NCBI GenBank assembly: GCA_009809945.1 | Contig: WTPW01000029.1 | Span: 859,705-923,704, forward strand | DNA from: Gigaspora margarita | Lineage: Eukaryota; Glomeromycota; Glomeromycetes; Diversisporales; Gigasporaceae | Reading direction: 5' to 3' | DNA length: 64,000 nt | Made by a program: the position numbers and the translations under genes | Notes under the pieces: model-generated | The model's input: the letters and a program-made list of their open reading frames with translations, nothing else | Databases searched by the model: none | Told to the model about the DNA's origin: nothing | Part shown: positions 45,223 to 58,069 of the stretch, one piece after another | Layout of the letters: the number at the start of each line of letters is the position of its first letter | Numbering within the stretch: the stretch's first letter is position 1

Positions 45223-45404
45223 TATGATGATTATCTGACATGATGGCCAATACTGCAATAAAAAAGAACTGCCATGCTACGGGCCGTTATAACCGTTAAC
45301 CATTAATAGTTAACCGTTATTTACTGCACCACATGGACCGTTATGACATCACGATCTTATAACTGTTAACCATAGCCATATGGGCTGTTATGCTTTACAG
45401 CTGA

Positions 45405-45621
45405 TTTGAAAATTAGTGGGACACTTAAAAAATTTTCTTGTTTTTGAAACCTTTCGGTTTCGTCTTATGAACCATCTAACTCTTCGGAAACCATGTCACA
45501 GTCTTCGGAACTTCGGTCCGATAATGGCGATGCGATTTCCGAAGAGTTAGATGACTCATAAGACGAAACCGAAAGGTTTCAAGAACGAGAAAATTTTTCA
45601 AGTGTCCCACTAATTTTCAAA
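45405..45621. mobile_element. 217-bp foldback element
   Basis: TTTGAAAATTAGTGGGACAC and about 60 further bases (ACCTTTCGGTTTCGTCTTAT, ATCTAACTCTTCGGA) recur inverted to 45621. It lies inside a field of CCGTTAACCAT/CCACATGG repeats (45285-45995). Confidence 0.8.
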
Positions 45622-45716
45622 TTAGTTGTAACTAACCGTTAGTCACTATGCCACATGGGGCCGTTATGGCATCAGAATTTTAAGGAGAATATAACCGTTA
45701 ATTAAATAGTTATGAC

Positions 45717-45944
45717 CAGTGTTTAAAATTAAATGTTCTCAGTGTTCTCAAAGAACATTATACAATTTTTGAGAACATAAATTATTAAATATGTTCTCTA
45801 TTTGAGAACATTCAAAAAATTCTTTTAATATTAAAAAAATTTTAAGTTTCCTACATAAAGAACATTAAAATTTTACTGAGAACATTAAGAAATTAAAAAT
45901 GTTCTTTTTGAGAACATAAAACCAAACTTGAATTTTAAACACTG
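45717..45944. mobile_element. hAT-like MITE, second copy
   Basis: Nearly identical to 5619-5847, ends CAGTGTTTAAAATT and its complement, with a perfect 8-bp duplication GTTATGAC (45709-45716, 45945-45952). Confidence 0.9.
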
Positions 45945-45995
45945 GTTATGACATAGAGAAACATAACCGTTAACCATATGTTAACGGTTTTTAGG

Positions 45996-47389
45996 GTCAG
46001 GAGGTTCTAAATACCTGGGTTTAAAGAGGTATAAGTTCCAGTTACCTGGGTCTGGGGGATGTATTTACATAATAATTGTTACTCCCCTAACAAATTCCCG
46101 AAAACGTGTAAGTCTGCGCTAGCTTTCGATGGTTTCATTAAATTAGTTTCACTATGACTTTCATTGCTTGAACAATAACAAATTCCCGAAAACATTTAAG
46201 TCTGGACACTAGCACTAGCTTTCGATAGTTCTATCAAATTAGTTTCTTTACTTTTTGAGTATAACAATTAAAGTCCACGCCAATCAAAGTACCTTTCCAT
46301 TTTTGACGTGAATATTTTATCTCTCTAAGAATCATTCCGATGACGAGATTTATCTCTCCCTTAATTGAGCATTGATTGGCTTTGTTTTATTATCAACCAG
46401 TTTATTGCTACAATATGGAAGAGCATTAATAAATACTATGTTAATTTAGCCAATATTATAAGAATTAATATATGATGATTTTATTTAAAACGGCAATTAA
46501 GGAATGATTTTATTTAAGAATAGTTAATATTGTAGCGTTGGAAGTGCAAGCTATAACGAGCGACAATATTAATTTTAAAAGATTTATTAAAATCTATCGG
46601 TCTATTATCAGCATCGTGATCATTCAAGAGGGAAAACTATTTAATAATGATGTAATAAATTTTATCGAAGTAAAAATGAGATAATAAAATTACAATTATT
46701 CAGAAAATATATCACTTAACAGGAAAAAAAATTTGCATAACGCAAGCCATTAAACATGTGAATATCGCTCCTCTTCAACTTGAATTAATATTTTAGCGCA
46801 CCCACAAAAATTGTTCCCCATTGTAATTTTTGCTGAGAATAAAACAGCGTTGTAGTTTAGGTTAGGGTCTAGGGTCAGGGGTAGGGTTAGACAATAGGAC
46901 TACTTCTATTGGTAAAATTTCACGAGGTACATTTTTAATTAGGTCAGAAGGTGGTTCTTAATTAAAATTTCGAGTTATTCTGGTTTTTATTGTAAACTAG
47001 CTATTATTTTTTTTTCTAGTATCCACGGGATATATGCAATTATAGTAAATATATAACCTAATTTTTTATACTTGTAGATAATTTTGGATATTATATTAAA
47101 TTTATTTGATTGTTAATTGTTTAATTTAATAGATATTAAGATTGCTTTAATTTGTAATTATATGATAAGTTTTTATATGATTAACAAATTTTAAACTTGA
47201 TTGAGAAATATAGTTTTTGATTGGTCAATTGATGTAGTAACNTATGATTATTTATTTTATTTTATACTAGGATTAAATTTTGGTACAATAGAAAATTTTA
47301 TAGATATTTGAACTTTTTGTTATTATATAAATATTTTGGAGTAAGTATACTACAAATTAAATTTTAATGATTAATAAAAATAATATTTA
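45996..47389. other. Non-coding stretch
   Basis: A direct duplication of about 80 bp (CAAATTCCCGAAAAC at 46090 and 46179) and a TTAGGTTAGGGTCTAGGG tract at 46857 are present. No gene recognised. Confidence 0.4.
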
Positions 47390-47420
47390 CTAGTATAACA
47401 GGTGGCGCTTACGCGCCACC
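47390..47420 (-). other. Helitron 3' terminus
   Basis: On the - strand: hairpin GGTGGCGC-GTAA-GCGCCACC, then TGTTATA, then CTAG followed by T. A GC-rich hairpin a few bases before CTRR, inserted before T, is the diagnostic Helitron 3' end. The element body would extend to higher coordinates, where Helitron coding remnants lie on the same strand. Confidence 0.75.
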
Positions 47421-47779
47421 CTCTTATTCATTATATTTGTATGATATAGTATAAATTGAAATTATTGTAATTTTGCTGTAAAAAATTATGTTTTCTATCA
47501 TGTATTAATGTAAAAAAATGTTACAACTTAGGCAAACTAACTTAATCCAGTGGATTACATTAATGTCTCTCCTCTTCCTTACTACTGATGCAGCAAATTT
47601 TAGACAACCCATAATATTACAGATAATTTTAGAAAATTTTTATAATTAACTCTATTTCTCTGCTTTTGTAAAAAGGATGTAATATAAACATTGAATTAAA
47701 ACGGGTTGGCCTTATCACTTTCTGGTGACACATATTATTTAGTTAAGGTTAAGCCAATTGTATTGAGATTATCATGAAT

Positions 47780-50700
47780 TCTATTATATGCTACTGTAAA
47801 AGATACTGTTACAGAACTTGCAATTCTGTACTTGCAATTCTGTTAATACACAATATTGGTTAAATTTTTGTTTGTATTAGAATAATCATGATTTCTATTG
47901 TGGTTACTATAAAATTTTAGCTAAAGAGCTTGCTGTTTTCTTGATACACAGTATGTATATAAGGTTAAGTTAGTTTTATTGTGCATTACTATAAAAAATT
48001 CTGTTACAAACCTTCACCATGCCAGTGACACACAGTATGTGGTTAAGGTTTAGCTAGTATATGGATAAGGTTGAGTTAGTTTGCATTGTAAGTTATTATA
48101 AAAAATTCTGTTACGGATCTAACTCACTATTCTGGTAAAATACATTATATAGTTATGATTGAATTAGTTTGCATTATAAGTTACTGTAAAAAATTCTGTT
48201 ACAAACTTACTTGTTATACAGCTAATACATAGTAGGTAGGTTAAGATAATTTGCATTGTAAGTTACTGTAAAAAGTTTTGTTACAGGAATGCTATTTCAG
48301 TAACACACAGTATAAAACATAATTTGTATTAATTTGCATTAGAATTATCATTAATTCTATTATAAGTTGATATTAAAAATTTGTTACAGAACTTACTTGC
48401 TATTTCAATAACACAGTATATAATTAAGGTTGAGTCAGAATCATCAAGATTTCTATCATAAGTTACTGTAAAAAATTCTATTATAGAACTTGTTTGCAAT
48501 TCTAGTAGCACATTATGTAAGCTAGTTTGTATTGTAAATTACTATAAAAAATTTAGTTACAAACCTTACTCACAATTCTATTGACACACAGGACATGATT
48601 AAGGTTAAGTTAATTTTTATTTGAATTATTATGTTTTCTATCTTGAGTTAATATAAAAATTCTGTTACAGAACATAGTATATGGTAAGGTCACATTAGAA
48701 TTATCATTATTTCTATTATACTTACTATAAAAATTATATTACAGAATTTACTCACTATACTGTTGNTATAAAGAATATTGATAAAATAGAGTTAGCTTAT
48801 ATTGGAACTATCTTTTTATTGTGAGTTACTANAGAAAGTTCTGTTATAGAACCTGTTAATTATTACATTATGTGACTAAGACTAAGTTAGCTTGAATTTA
48901 AATTATAATAATTTTTGATGTGTAGTTACCGTAAAAAATTCTAGTACAGCCTTGTCATTCCAATAATACACAATACAAAATTAATGTTGAGTTATAGTTT
49001 ATATTAGAATTATTGTGATTTATATTGTGAATTATCATAAAATTCTTATACAGAACTTATTTGTTACCCAATAACACACAGTATGTAANTTAGTTTGNAT
49101 TATAATTGTTGCAATTTTTATGAGTTACTGTAAAAATTTTATTATAGATGCAGTTAAGGTTGTATTAGTATTGGATTATTTTGTTTTCTATTATGAGTTA
49201 AATGTAAAAATNCAGCTACANAATTTATTNACAATTTTGGTGACACANAGCATGTGGTTAAGGTTGAGTTAGCATTGTAATTATCTCAAAAGTTACTATA
49301 AAAAATTATGCTATAAACTTATTATATTGGTAAAGTTAGATTGCATTGGAATATTATATTTACTATTGTAGATTACTATAAACTTATNATTACAATGATA
49401 TAGATAAAGAAAGTTGAAGAATTCAAGGGGATGATTAATGGTTTTATAATAAAAGAGAAGACTATATGGCCCAAAACATCCTGAAAAGTTAAATTTAATG
49501 ATATAGGAGTGCCAATAGAAAGTTGAAGGTAAAGGTAAGACAAATGTAGAAGGCATGAGGTAGAATATCCCACAGTAAGAGATTAAGGTTGATTTATTTT
49601 ATATTGGAANTATAACAATTTCTAACATGAATAATTGTAAAAAATTCTTTTATAGAACTTGCTAATTTATAAACACAAAATTTAGTTTAGTTTAAATTAG
49701 AATTAACATAATTTCCAATATAATTTACTATAAAAAATTGTTACAAAACTTACTTGCTAATCCATGATACATAGTATATTGTTAAGGTTTAGTTAGTTTG
49801 CATTAAAATTATTATGATTGTTATTGTGAGCTACTATAAATTCTGTTATAAAACTTACTCACTATTTCAGTAATACATAAAATTTGGTTGAGTGGTTTGT
49901 ATTAGAATTATTATGTTTTTACAGTGACTATAAAAAATTTGTTACAATCTTACTTACTATTCCAGTGACACACAGTAAGTGGTTAAAGTTGAGTTGATTT
50001 GTATTAGAATTAACACATGAATTACTATACAAAATTCTGCTATATGACTTGTTATTCCAGTAGTATATAGTATGTAGTTGAGTTAGTTTGCATTAAAATT
50101 ATTCTGATTTCTATCATAAGTTTCTGCAAAATAAATTGTTACAGACTTAATATTTCAGTAACACACAATATGTGGTTAATGTTGTGTTAGTTTGCATTGG
50201 AATTATTATAATTTTTTCATGAATTGCTATGAAAAATTCTGCTATCAAACTTTACTTACTATTTTAGAGACACTCAGTATGTGGTAAGTTAGTTTGTATT
50301 GGAATTATAGTGATTTCTTTCATTAGTTACATAAAAAAATTTTTACAGAATTTACTCTCTATTCTGGTTATACACAGTATGCAATAGAATTATCATTATT
50401 TTTATTATGAGTTATTGTAAAAAATCCTGTTACAGAACTTCTGATGACACACAGTATGAAGTTGAGTTAGTTTGTATCAGAATTATCATGATTTTTAAAA
50501 TAAAAAATTGATACAAAACTTACTCACTATTATGGTGATTTACACAGTATGTCATTAAGGTTTAGTTGGTTTCATTGGAATTATTGTGAATTTTATCATG
50601 AGTTTCTTTAAAAAATTCTGCTACAGAACTCAGTCTGCATTGGAATCATCATGATTTCTATCATGAGGTACAGTGCTATAAAAAGCTNTNTTACATAACT

Positions 50701-50960
50701 TACTTTCTATTTTGNCAATACACAGTATTAATTTAGNTTGTGATTTTTATCATNAATACTATTAAAAATCCTGTTACAGATATTATTTCATTGTAAACAC
50801 TGCATGTAGTTATGTTTGAGTTAATTTGTAATGGGATTACATGATTTCTATTGCAAGTTACTGTTAAAAATTCTGTGTAGTCAATATAGAATCAATATGC
50901 ATTGAAATTATTGTGATGAGGTACTGTAAAAAAATTGGTACTCACTATTTTAGGCAAAAG
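47780..50960. repeat. Degenerate satellite, unit about 85-125 bp
   Basis: A unit containing AAAAAATTCTGTTACAGAAC, TTACTCACTATTC, GACACACAGTATGTGGTTAA, GTTGAGTTAGTTTGCATT and GATTTCTATTATGAGTTACT repeats for over 3 kb, roughly 25-30 times, with deletions inside many units. Scattered single n's show that the assembly consensus is uncertain. No coding frame follows the period. Confidence 0.85.
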
Positions 50961-52472
50961 AGTATCAGGAAAACAATGTTAGAAAAAAGAAATGATATGG
51001 ACCCATAGGTATGTATAGTACATATATACATAAATGCGTACGTGCAGTTCGTAAGAATTGACTAATTGCACTGTTTTTCAGAAATGGTCATTAAGGTAAA
51101 TTTACCAAGTACACAGTATTATATAAGGAGCTGCACTATGTCATCACACAAAACCAGGCACAGAAACTTGGTTTTATATTTAACATCAATAACCAGAAAA
51201 TTTTTTATAAAGATATGCTAATAAAAAAATCTGCTTTTTTTATTGCCTAAGTTAATAATGTGATTTAAATTATATTTTAAAATAGTAGTCAGCAGTATTA
51301 GAAAAAAACTGAAAAAGCTAGGGTGGAATAAACTTTATATAGTTTATTGACTCATTAGTATAAGCTTTTATTAGTTAATTATCAAAATCATAACTAATAT
51401 ATAGTATAATATAAAAGCTTAATATTTAAAATTTATATATAGATCTTGGTTTTTATTATTGTGGATTTCAAATAGATGTACTGTATAGCCTTAATGGCTC
51501 GGTAAAGATCAATATGATGCTTGATAAACCAAGTTATAAAATGATTTCTTAAAAAAAATTTTTTTTAAACTATTATTTTAAAAAGAAAATGAGTCAGTTT
51601 TTTTATATTTAAACGAAAAAATAGTTCTATAACTTTGTTTGTAAAGACATAATATTGATCCTTACAACATTTTTTTTCTAAACTGAGCTATTAATGCTGN
51701 ACATCTTTTGAAATCCGCAAAGGATTATGGTACAAAAATAACAATTGAGATCTATATAAATAAAAATTTAAATAATAAACTTTTACATTTACAAAGGATA
51801 TCGACCACCCCAATATAATGTGCCGCTACGTATTAATCAAATATTATTGCGGTTGTGGACCAACAATAATAGTGGTAAGTGGCTCATTACGAACCAAGCT
51901 ATACATAAATCGATATTTGTACTGGTACATAAACAGTTAATTTTGAAAATTAGGGAAAAGNGATCTACATATATGTGGATAAGCCCCAATGCAAATTAGN
52001 AAAAAATCAACANACATATAGATGGAAGCCCCATGTGCAAATTAAGAAAAAATCGACCCACATATACGTACTGTACGTACGTAGTAGAAAAGTCCATACG
52101 TGTTCAACTCATCAAAACCCGTAGATCATCGTCATTCGTCAACTTACAAATTTAGCACTGCTCTTATTTCTTGCATTGATCATCTTCAAGAAATCTATCA
52201 TTTTTTTATATACTATTACCAGGAACGGAGTGCATGGTGTGGTGTTTCTGTACAAATCCGTACTTTTGATTGGATATTTCTTTTTTAATACGTCATATGA
52301 TTACTTTATTTAAGTATTTATTGGAAGATAACCCGGTTTTTTATATAGGGCATAATGTAACTAATTGGAAAAATGAAAACTGCATGTATATCATGTTATC
52401 GAAAAGCATTGCACGCATGTTTCTTACAATTGGAATGGTCCAGTTTGATATACTGGAGTTTAATTTTATTTG
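50961..52472. other. Non-coding stretch
   Basis: AT-rich. At 51960-52060 a segment containing ACATATA.. GCCCCA..TGCAAATTA is duplicated, followed by TACGTACTGTACGTACGTAG, which resembles the block before the LamG genes. No gene recognised. Confidence 0.4.
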
Positions 52473-52965
52473 ATGGATGCAGATTATATTAGTTGCGAAT
52501 TATGTGAACTAAAACGGGAGATGCTCCCGGAAATAGCAAATAATATTGCGCCAGGAGATCACCGTAAGTTGTGTGGCTTAGCGCTGGCCGGTGGTTTCCT
52601 GCCTACATAATGCAAGCAGGCCATAATATGAACATGTGATGTGAATTGATATTTAGTAGTTATAATTATGAAAATGGTAGGTTCATTTAGCCGTGATTTA
52701 TGTGCTATTGAAACTGAAATAGGATATGCTCCTGGAAATAGCAATAATATTGCGTCGGGAGATAACTGTAAGCAGTTGTTTATGCAGCTTAGTGCTGGCT
52801 GGTGGTTTCTTGCCTGTATTTGCATAATACAGGCCGGCCGTCAATATGAACATATGATATTGAATATTTGCTAATACAGCATTTGAGTTTTTTGATTTTG
52901 TGTGGTTTAATGCTGACCTTATGCATAATGTAGGCTGGTCGTCAATATTAACACGTGATATGATA
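52473..52965 (+). repeat. Three diverged tandem copies of a segment with short frames
   Basis: Unit 1 (52490-52640), unit 2 (52690-52860) and a partial unit 3 (52900-52965) share GAAATAGCAA.TAATATTGCG, GCTGG(C/T)(C/T)GGTGGTTTC and TATGAACAT.TGAT. Unit 1 holds a 45-codon frame (52473-52610, MDADYISCELCELK at its start) with a GTAAGT donor inside; unit 2 a similar 68-codon frame. They could be duplicated first exons, or chance frames. No family is recognised. Confidence 0.55.
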
Positions 52966-53698
52966 TTATGATAATGGCCGGATTCTTTTGGGAGGGAGAG
53001 TTGGGTCGCAGCTTGTGGTCTGTCGCAGTTGAGTGAGCAATCATTACATAAGGCCCGATTGCGTTTCCCATGAATTTATATTTGTTCTCATGGCTGCCTT
53101 TATCAAGTTAGTGATTACTGTTTATGAAAAGTCATTCAAATCATACTCACTTCCGTTGATTATCTGACCGGACTTGTTCTGGTTGATGGTTCCACAATGC
53201 ACATCACCATGCTTAGCGTCTTTTCGATCTGTTGACTTTATGTCAACTCGAAAGATATAAATAAATGCAAAAATGAATGTGGCAGTGGTAAATTTGCGAG
53301 TTGTCGAATGACGGAATTATTTTGATGATAAATAACAAAATTGATCTACAGATTGAGGGATGAAATGAAAAATTGTAGTATTAGAGAATTCAAATTCATC
53401 ATTTACGAAAAAATCTGTTCCTGGTATTGATCTACAGGTTGAAGAAATGCTGTGAAATTGTATTATAGGAAAAATCTGTTTCTGGTATTGATCTACAGGT
53501 TGAAGGAACGCTGTGAAATTGTATTATAGGATTTTATTATATTTTAGATAGACTTGTATAAGTATATAAAATTATTAAAATAATAAAGTTTGTAAGTTGT
53601 ATTTATTTAGTTTTTTAATTTTAAGTTTTATATTAAATAAAATATATTTAATTTATTAAATTAGTTTGATTAGTATTATAAAGATAAATGATTTTATT
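52966..53698. other. Non-coding stretch with direct repeat
   Basis: ATTGATCTACAG(A/G)TTGA recurs three times between 53340 and 53530 in units of about 70 bp, two of them nearly identical. Otherwise nothing recognised. Confidence 0.6.
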
Positions 53699-55376
53699 TT
53701 ATGGAATTGGAGTTGGGTTTGTTCTAGCTATATTTTCTAATTTTTGGTACTCTACTATTACATCTTCATTAACAAAAAATACAGATTCATCAAGTTGAGA
53801 TATTTCAACATTGTTCCATGTAGGACATCTGCTAAGAGCAACGTAAGCTTGGCCAGGAGAGAAGATATTTTCATCTAAGGCAAGAGATACTTTTGGTAAA
53901 GTTAAGCCTTGTGTTTTGTGAACTGTAAGAGCAAAGCAGTTTTGTATAGAGAATTGAGTACAGTGACAATTATTTCCATATATTTGAAAGTAATGTGTAT
54001 GTTTGTAAATATCAATATCTACTATAGAACCTCTTGTAGAGAATGCAATTCGGACAGATTGATTTTCTGTGTTTATATCAGTAATTACACCTACAGTACC
54101 ATTACATATACCATGTTGAATTAAAGAATTGTTTAAATACATTACACAAGCACCTAGTTGTAAACGAACAGAAGAAGGTAGATTTGTTTTTTGTTTGAAC
54201 ATTCGGCTAGTATGCATAGTATCCCAGGGTGTAGAATCTACACTATTAATTGCTTGTGATAATAAAAACTTATTAGAAGGAAAAGGAAGTAAATTACAGA
54301 TCATTCGATTTATTTGTCAGGCATTTTCTATGATGCCTACAATATGGGTTGTATAAAGGAGTATGTCTATTGCAGGACGTATTACAAATTGTGAGTGGCG
54401 TTGATGTAACATGTTCTAACTTTCTGTAGAAAAAAATTCTACCAGTTCGTACTTCTTCAAGGAGTTTAAAAAATTGAGTATCACTATTTTGATGTTGAGG
54501 GGCTCATAGAAATAGTGGATAGAATAGTGACCAAGTAGCTGATTTAAATACAGGTTGCCCAGAAACATGAGGAAGTTGAAAAAGATCACCAACAACTATT
54601 ACATTAATTCTACCAAAAGCTGTAGCATTGTTGTGTAGTCTTACGAATAGGTTTGATATAAAATCTAGTAATTTAGCAGAGACCATCGATATTTCTTCAA
54701 TAATTAGTGTGTCAATTTTTTGTAAATAGGTTTTAAAATCTTTGTCTGCAAAAGCTTTAGAGATGAATCCAGTTTGAGTAGATATTATTTGTAATTCTGA
54801 ATGTATTGTTTTTTCTCCTACATTCTGGGCTGCTACACCTGTTGGTGCAAGTAATAAGTAACTAGAATTTCTTTGTTCAAGCATTTTTATTATTATATAA
54901 ATAATATAAGATTTTCCAGTTCCTGCAAATCCTGTTATAAAATAATAAGGCCATTTAGAATTACTAGTCCTACCTATATACATAGAAATAATTGATATAG
55001 CATTGTATTGATCTGCTAGTAATTCAAGTGTGCCAGTTAATAGAAATATATGAGGAAGAATTTTTAAAGTTTCCAATTGTGATTGAATAATACTATGAAG
55101 ATTTGTAGGTAATTGATTGTTTAATGAGTGTAATAATCTGTCTAACATTTCACTGAATTGGTTGTTTAGATGAGTTAGTCGAGAGTGGTGTGTTGTAGCA
55201 GTTTGAGTTTGTAAGTTATTTAAAAAATCAGGAAATAAAGATAAAAATTTGTCATGGTAAGTTTGGTTTGCAGTAGGTTTGTAAACAGTTTTACTTCTTG
55301 CAGGATAATTTAAAAGTAATTGTTGATAAAAGTAAAGTTCACCATCTTCAAGTTTAATATAACAATATCTAATCAT
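53699..55376 (-). pseudogene. Helitron Pif1-type helicase domain (broken)
   Basis: The 290-residue N-terminal block (54504-55376) has Walker A GFAGTGKS (residues about 149-156), APTGVAA, the Walker B-like IIEEISMV and GDLFQLPHV. The C-terminal block (53699-54304) has NCFALTVHKTQGLTL and GQAYVALSRC, helicase motifs of superfamily 1B. Between them a stop, a frameshift and a TGA (in IIENA*QINR) interrupt the frame. In the Helitron Rep-Hel protein this domain unwinds DNA during rolling-circle transposition. It lies directly downstream of the Rep part on the same strand. Confidence 0.85.
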
Positions 55377-55550
55377 AATTTCTTTTGTGCGTTTTATAAC
55401 ATAATTTGCAGTTGATCACAGTAGATAGGACGTGATGTTGTAGGTCGGGAAGGAGTAATAGAATATTGTTCAAAATATTGAGGGTAAGTGAGATTTTCAA
55501 ATTCGGGATTGAGAGGATGATGCATGTATTTCATGATGGTATTATCATAG

Positions 55551-58043
55551 TTAGATTTCATCATTTTCATCTACCATATAGGCTGGAAGTACACAGCATG
55601 ATCTGGTTGGAGGAGGTTCGGTAGTAAGAAATTTTACAGTAGCTGAAGAGTTACATATTTGATGTCCTAATAGTAAAAACATAAGTTCTATTGATCCAAG
55701 CCTTTGTGCAATAATATGTTCTCTTAAAGAATCATTTTCAAAAACATTAAAAATATGAGATAGTTCTGCTTTTGCAATATATTTTGCCATATACCATGCA
55801 AATCCTTTATCAGTAATGTATTGTGCATTCATATGAGCATTCTAGAGTAGAAGGGTTGGAGGATGATATGGAACAACCCATGAATTAGCTTCAGTTAGAC
55901 ATTTATATATATAACAAGAATTTCCTTCTTCATAATGAGTTGATTCACTATAAGGGCATGGAAAGCCTTTTTTACAAGTTTGTGATTGAGAAGCTAATAC
56001 TCTACATTTTTCATTACAAGTATGTATTTGATTAGCTGTAACTGCAGTATAGAGTTCTGGTTCATTTTGTGGATCAGGCATTGTTGATCTTATTATATTA
56101 TTTTGAATCATAGTTTGTATAGAGTTAGTTGTCCAGTAACAGCTATGAGTATGAGCTGCACCTTGATTTTGAAATTCAACTCTGTCAAAAAAATTGGTAA
56201 TATCACCAAAACCTGTGAGATCTGGTTTTTTGTAAAGATGGCTTTTTAGTGATTGAAATCTGTGAACAAAATAGTTTGCACAATGGAATGGTCTATTTGT
56301 TGGTAAAGTATTGTTATTGTTACTATTAGAAAGTGTAATATGAAGATGAGTCCATCAGCTTTATGCCATGCTTAAGGTTATAAATAGAGTAGGTAACCCA
56401 AGTTTTCGTATTATTGTATTTAGATGAAGTTGTTTTTGATGAAAATAAGTATCTCCTGTACATATAAAAGATAGAATAGGAATTGTTATATTTTTATTAA
56501 TTATATTATGTGAAGTATAAGCACTAGGTTGAAGTAAATCTCTTCCAGTTGGAAGATAGTTGTTGTTAGTATTTGAAGTACTTCGAATTATTTATTGTGT
56601 ATTTTGATGATGTCTTAATTTTTCAAGTTGAAGATATGACCAAAAAGGCCAATAAGTATGAAGTCTCCATCTTGAATCAATATTCATTAAACATAATTTA
56701 ATGTATTTGCCATAAGTTTCAATGCAGATTTCGTTTTCTGTTATAGGTCTATTTACAATATCATGAAAGTGACCTTTTTCATCTGTAAAAAGATCAGGAA
56801 AAAGTAGAGGCTCTAAATTGGGATTATAAATAGAAATTGGTAAATTTAAGGTATTACTTTGTTGAATAAAACCTGCCATTAATCTAGTATAATAAAAATC
56901 TTCATTATGAACTTCATCAGAAAAATCATAATTAGGAAGAATTATTTCAAGTGAATGAACAGGAGGTGTTTCAACATTAGTTTGGATATGTTGTGCTCTT
57001 GGAAAAGGACTATTTTGNTTATAATNTAATAAAAGATTAGAGAATNGANGAANATATGNATTATTTTCAGCTAACNAGCTAGNAGCATGTTGTAAAGTTT
57101 GATCATGAATTAGATTATTATTTGAGTTGTTGCTATTATTATTATCTGGTTCCAGAAAAGTACCTAAGGACCCAGAATATATATGGAGTCTTTGCAGTAG
57201 AAAGGGCCGATACTGCAATATAAACAATTTTGAGATAATCAGGTTTGAAAGTTTGATCACATATAAATAGATCGACAATCTGCAGTACTAAAAATAAAAT
57301 ATCTTGACTTTTTATTATGCAAACAGGTTATTATTTATAATTGAAAAATATAGCCCATGCCAAAATTTATTCAAATATAGCAAAAACATGAATTTGATTT
57401 TTGGGGCAGTATGGGCCCTTTCTACTGCAAAGACTCTATATAATGTTTGAGCTCTAATATTACGAGAATAACCCATAGTTCCTGTTAGGCTTCTATATTC
57501 TGCATAAGGATTACTATTAGGTGTTCTTCCTAAAGAACAGTGAAGATAAACTGGTGATAAATGTTTTCTTTTATGTAAAGGTACAGAAATAATTTCTTCT
57601 GGTATAGGAGATAAATAAGGAAATAAAAATCTTGTAGGATTTTTGCAAGATTTACAAGTAGGTACTCTGGGTTTAGTAATTTGGTTAACATTAGGATTAA
57701 AAGATAATAAAACACCAGGTATATATTGCTGGAGAGGATAAGTAACCAATGGATTATGAATAATCCAAGATGCTTTCTCAGGATATAAAAGACATCCACA
57801 GAATACACAAGCAATTCGAGGCCATTGAGCTAAAATGTTGTCTTGAAATTTGTTATATAAATTTTTAAGTTTTGGTGAAGGTCTCCAATATGTACAGATT
57901 TGAGAATCATTATTATTTGATGATGTAGAGTTAGTAGAATCAGTAGAATTATTTGAATTTGGTGCATATTGAAAAGATAGATTTAATAAGGTTTCATATT
58001 CATTATCAAATTCATATATGTTGTTATAGAATAGGTCTCTGAA
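55551..58043 (-). pseudogene. Helitron Rep domain and N-terminal region (broken)
   Basis: Open pieces follow each other on the - strand: an N-terminal piece with Cys pairs (ACVFCGC, TCKSCKNP; 57439-58043), a middle piece (56592-57183), a piece ending FITLSMA (56.4-56.6 kb), and the Rep core. The core keeps the HUH metal-binding motif as EFQNQGAAHTH (His-Thr-His at 56145-56153), a Cys/His stretch HTCNEKCRVL, and the two-Tyr motif WYMAKYIAK (about 55785-55815). LGSIELMFLLLGHQIC follows, as in Helitrons. Stops, shifts, several n's and an inserted element break the frame. Confidence 0.85.
57184..57438. mobile_element. MITE inserted in the Helitron Rep frame
   Basis: TATGGAGTCTTTGCAGTAGA and GGGCC(G)ATACTGC at the left are matched inverted at the right. 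The host site is TATA-like (TATA on either side). The Rep frame reads on in phase from AQTLY to GSLGTFLEP across it, which identifies it as an insertion. Confidence 0.8.
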
Positions 58044-58069
58044 TTCTAATCGCTAGAAGATTCTAAGTT

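Noticed and set aside
49311-49573. - strand frames of 81 and 65 codons
   Set aside because: Located within the degenerate satellite, contain n, and are not conserved between units.
53909-54356. + strand frames opposite the Pif1 helicase
   Set aside because: Antisense shadows of the helicase coding strand.
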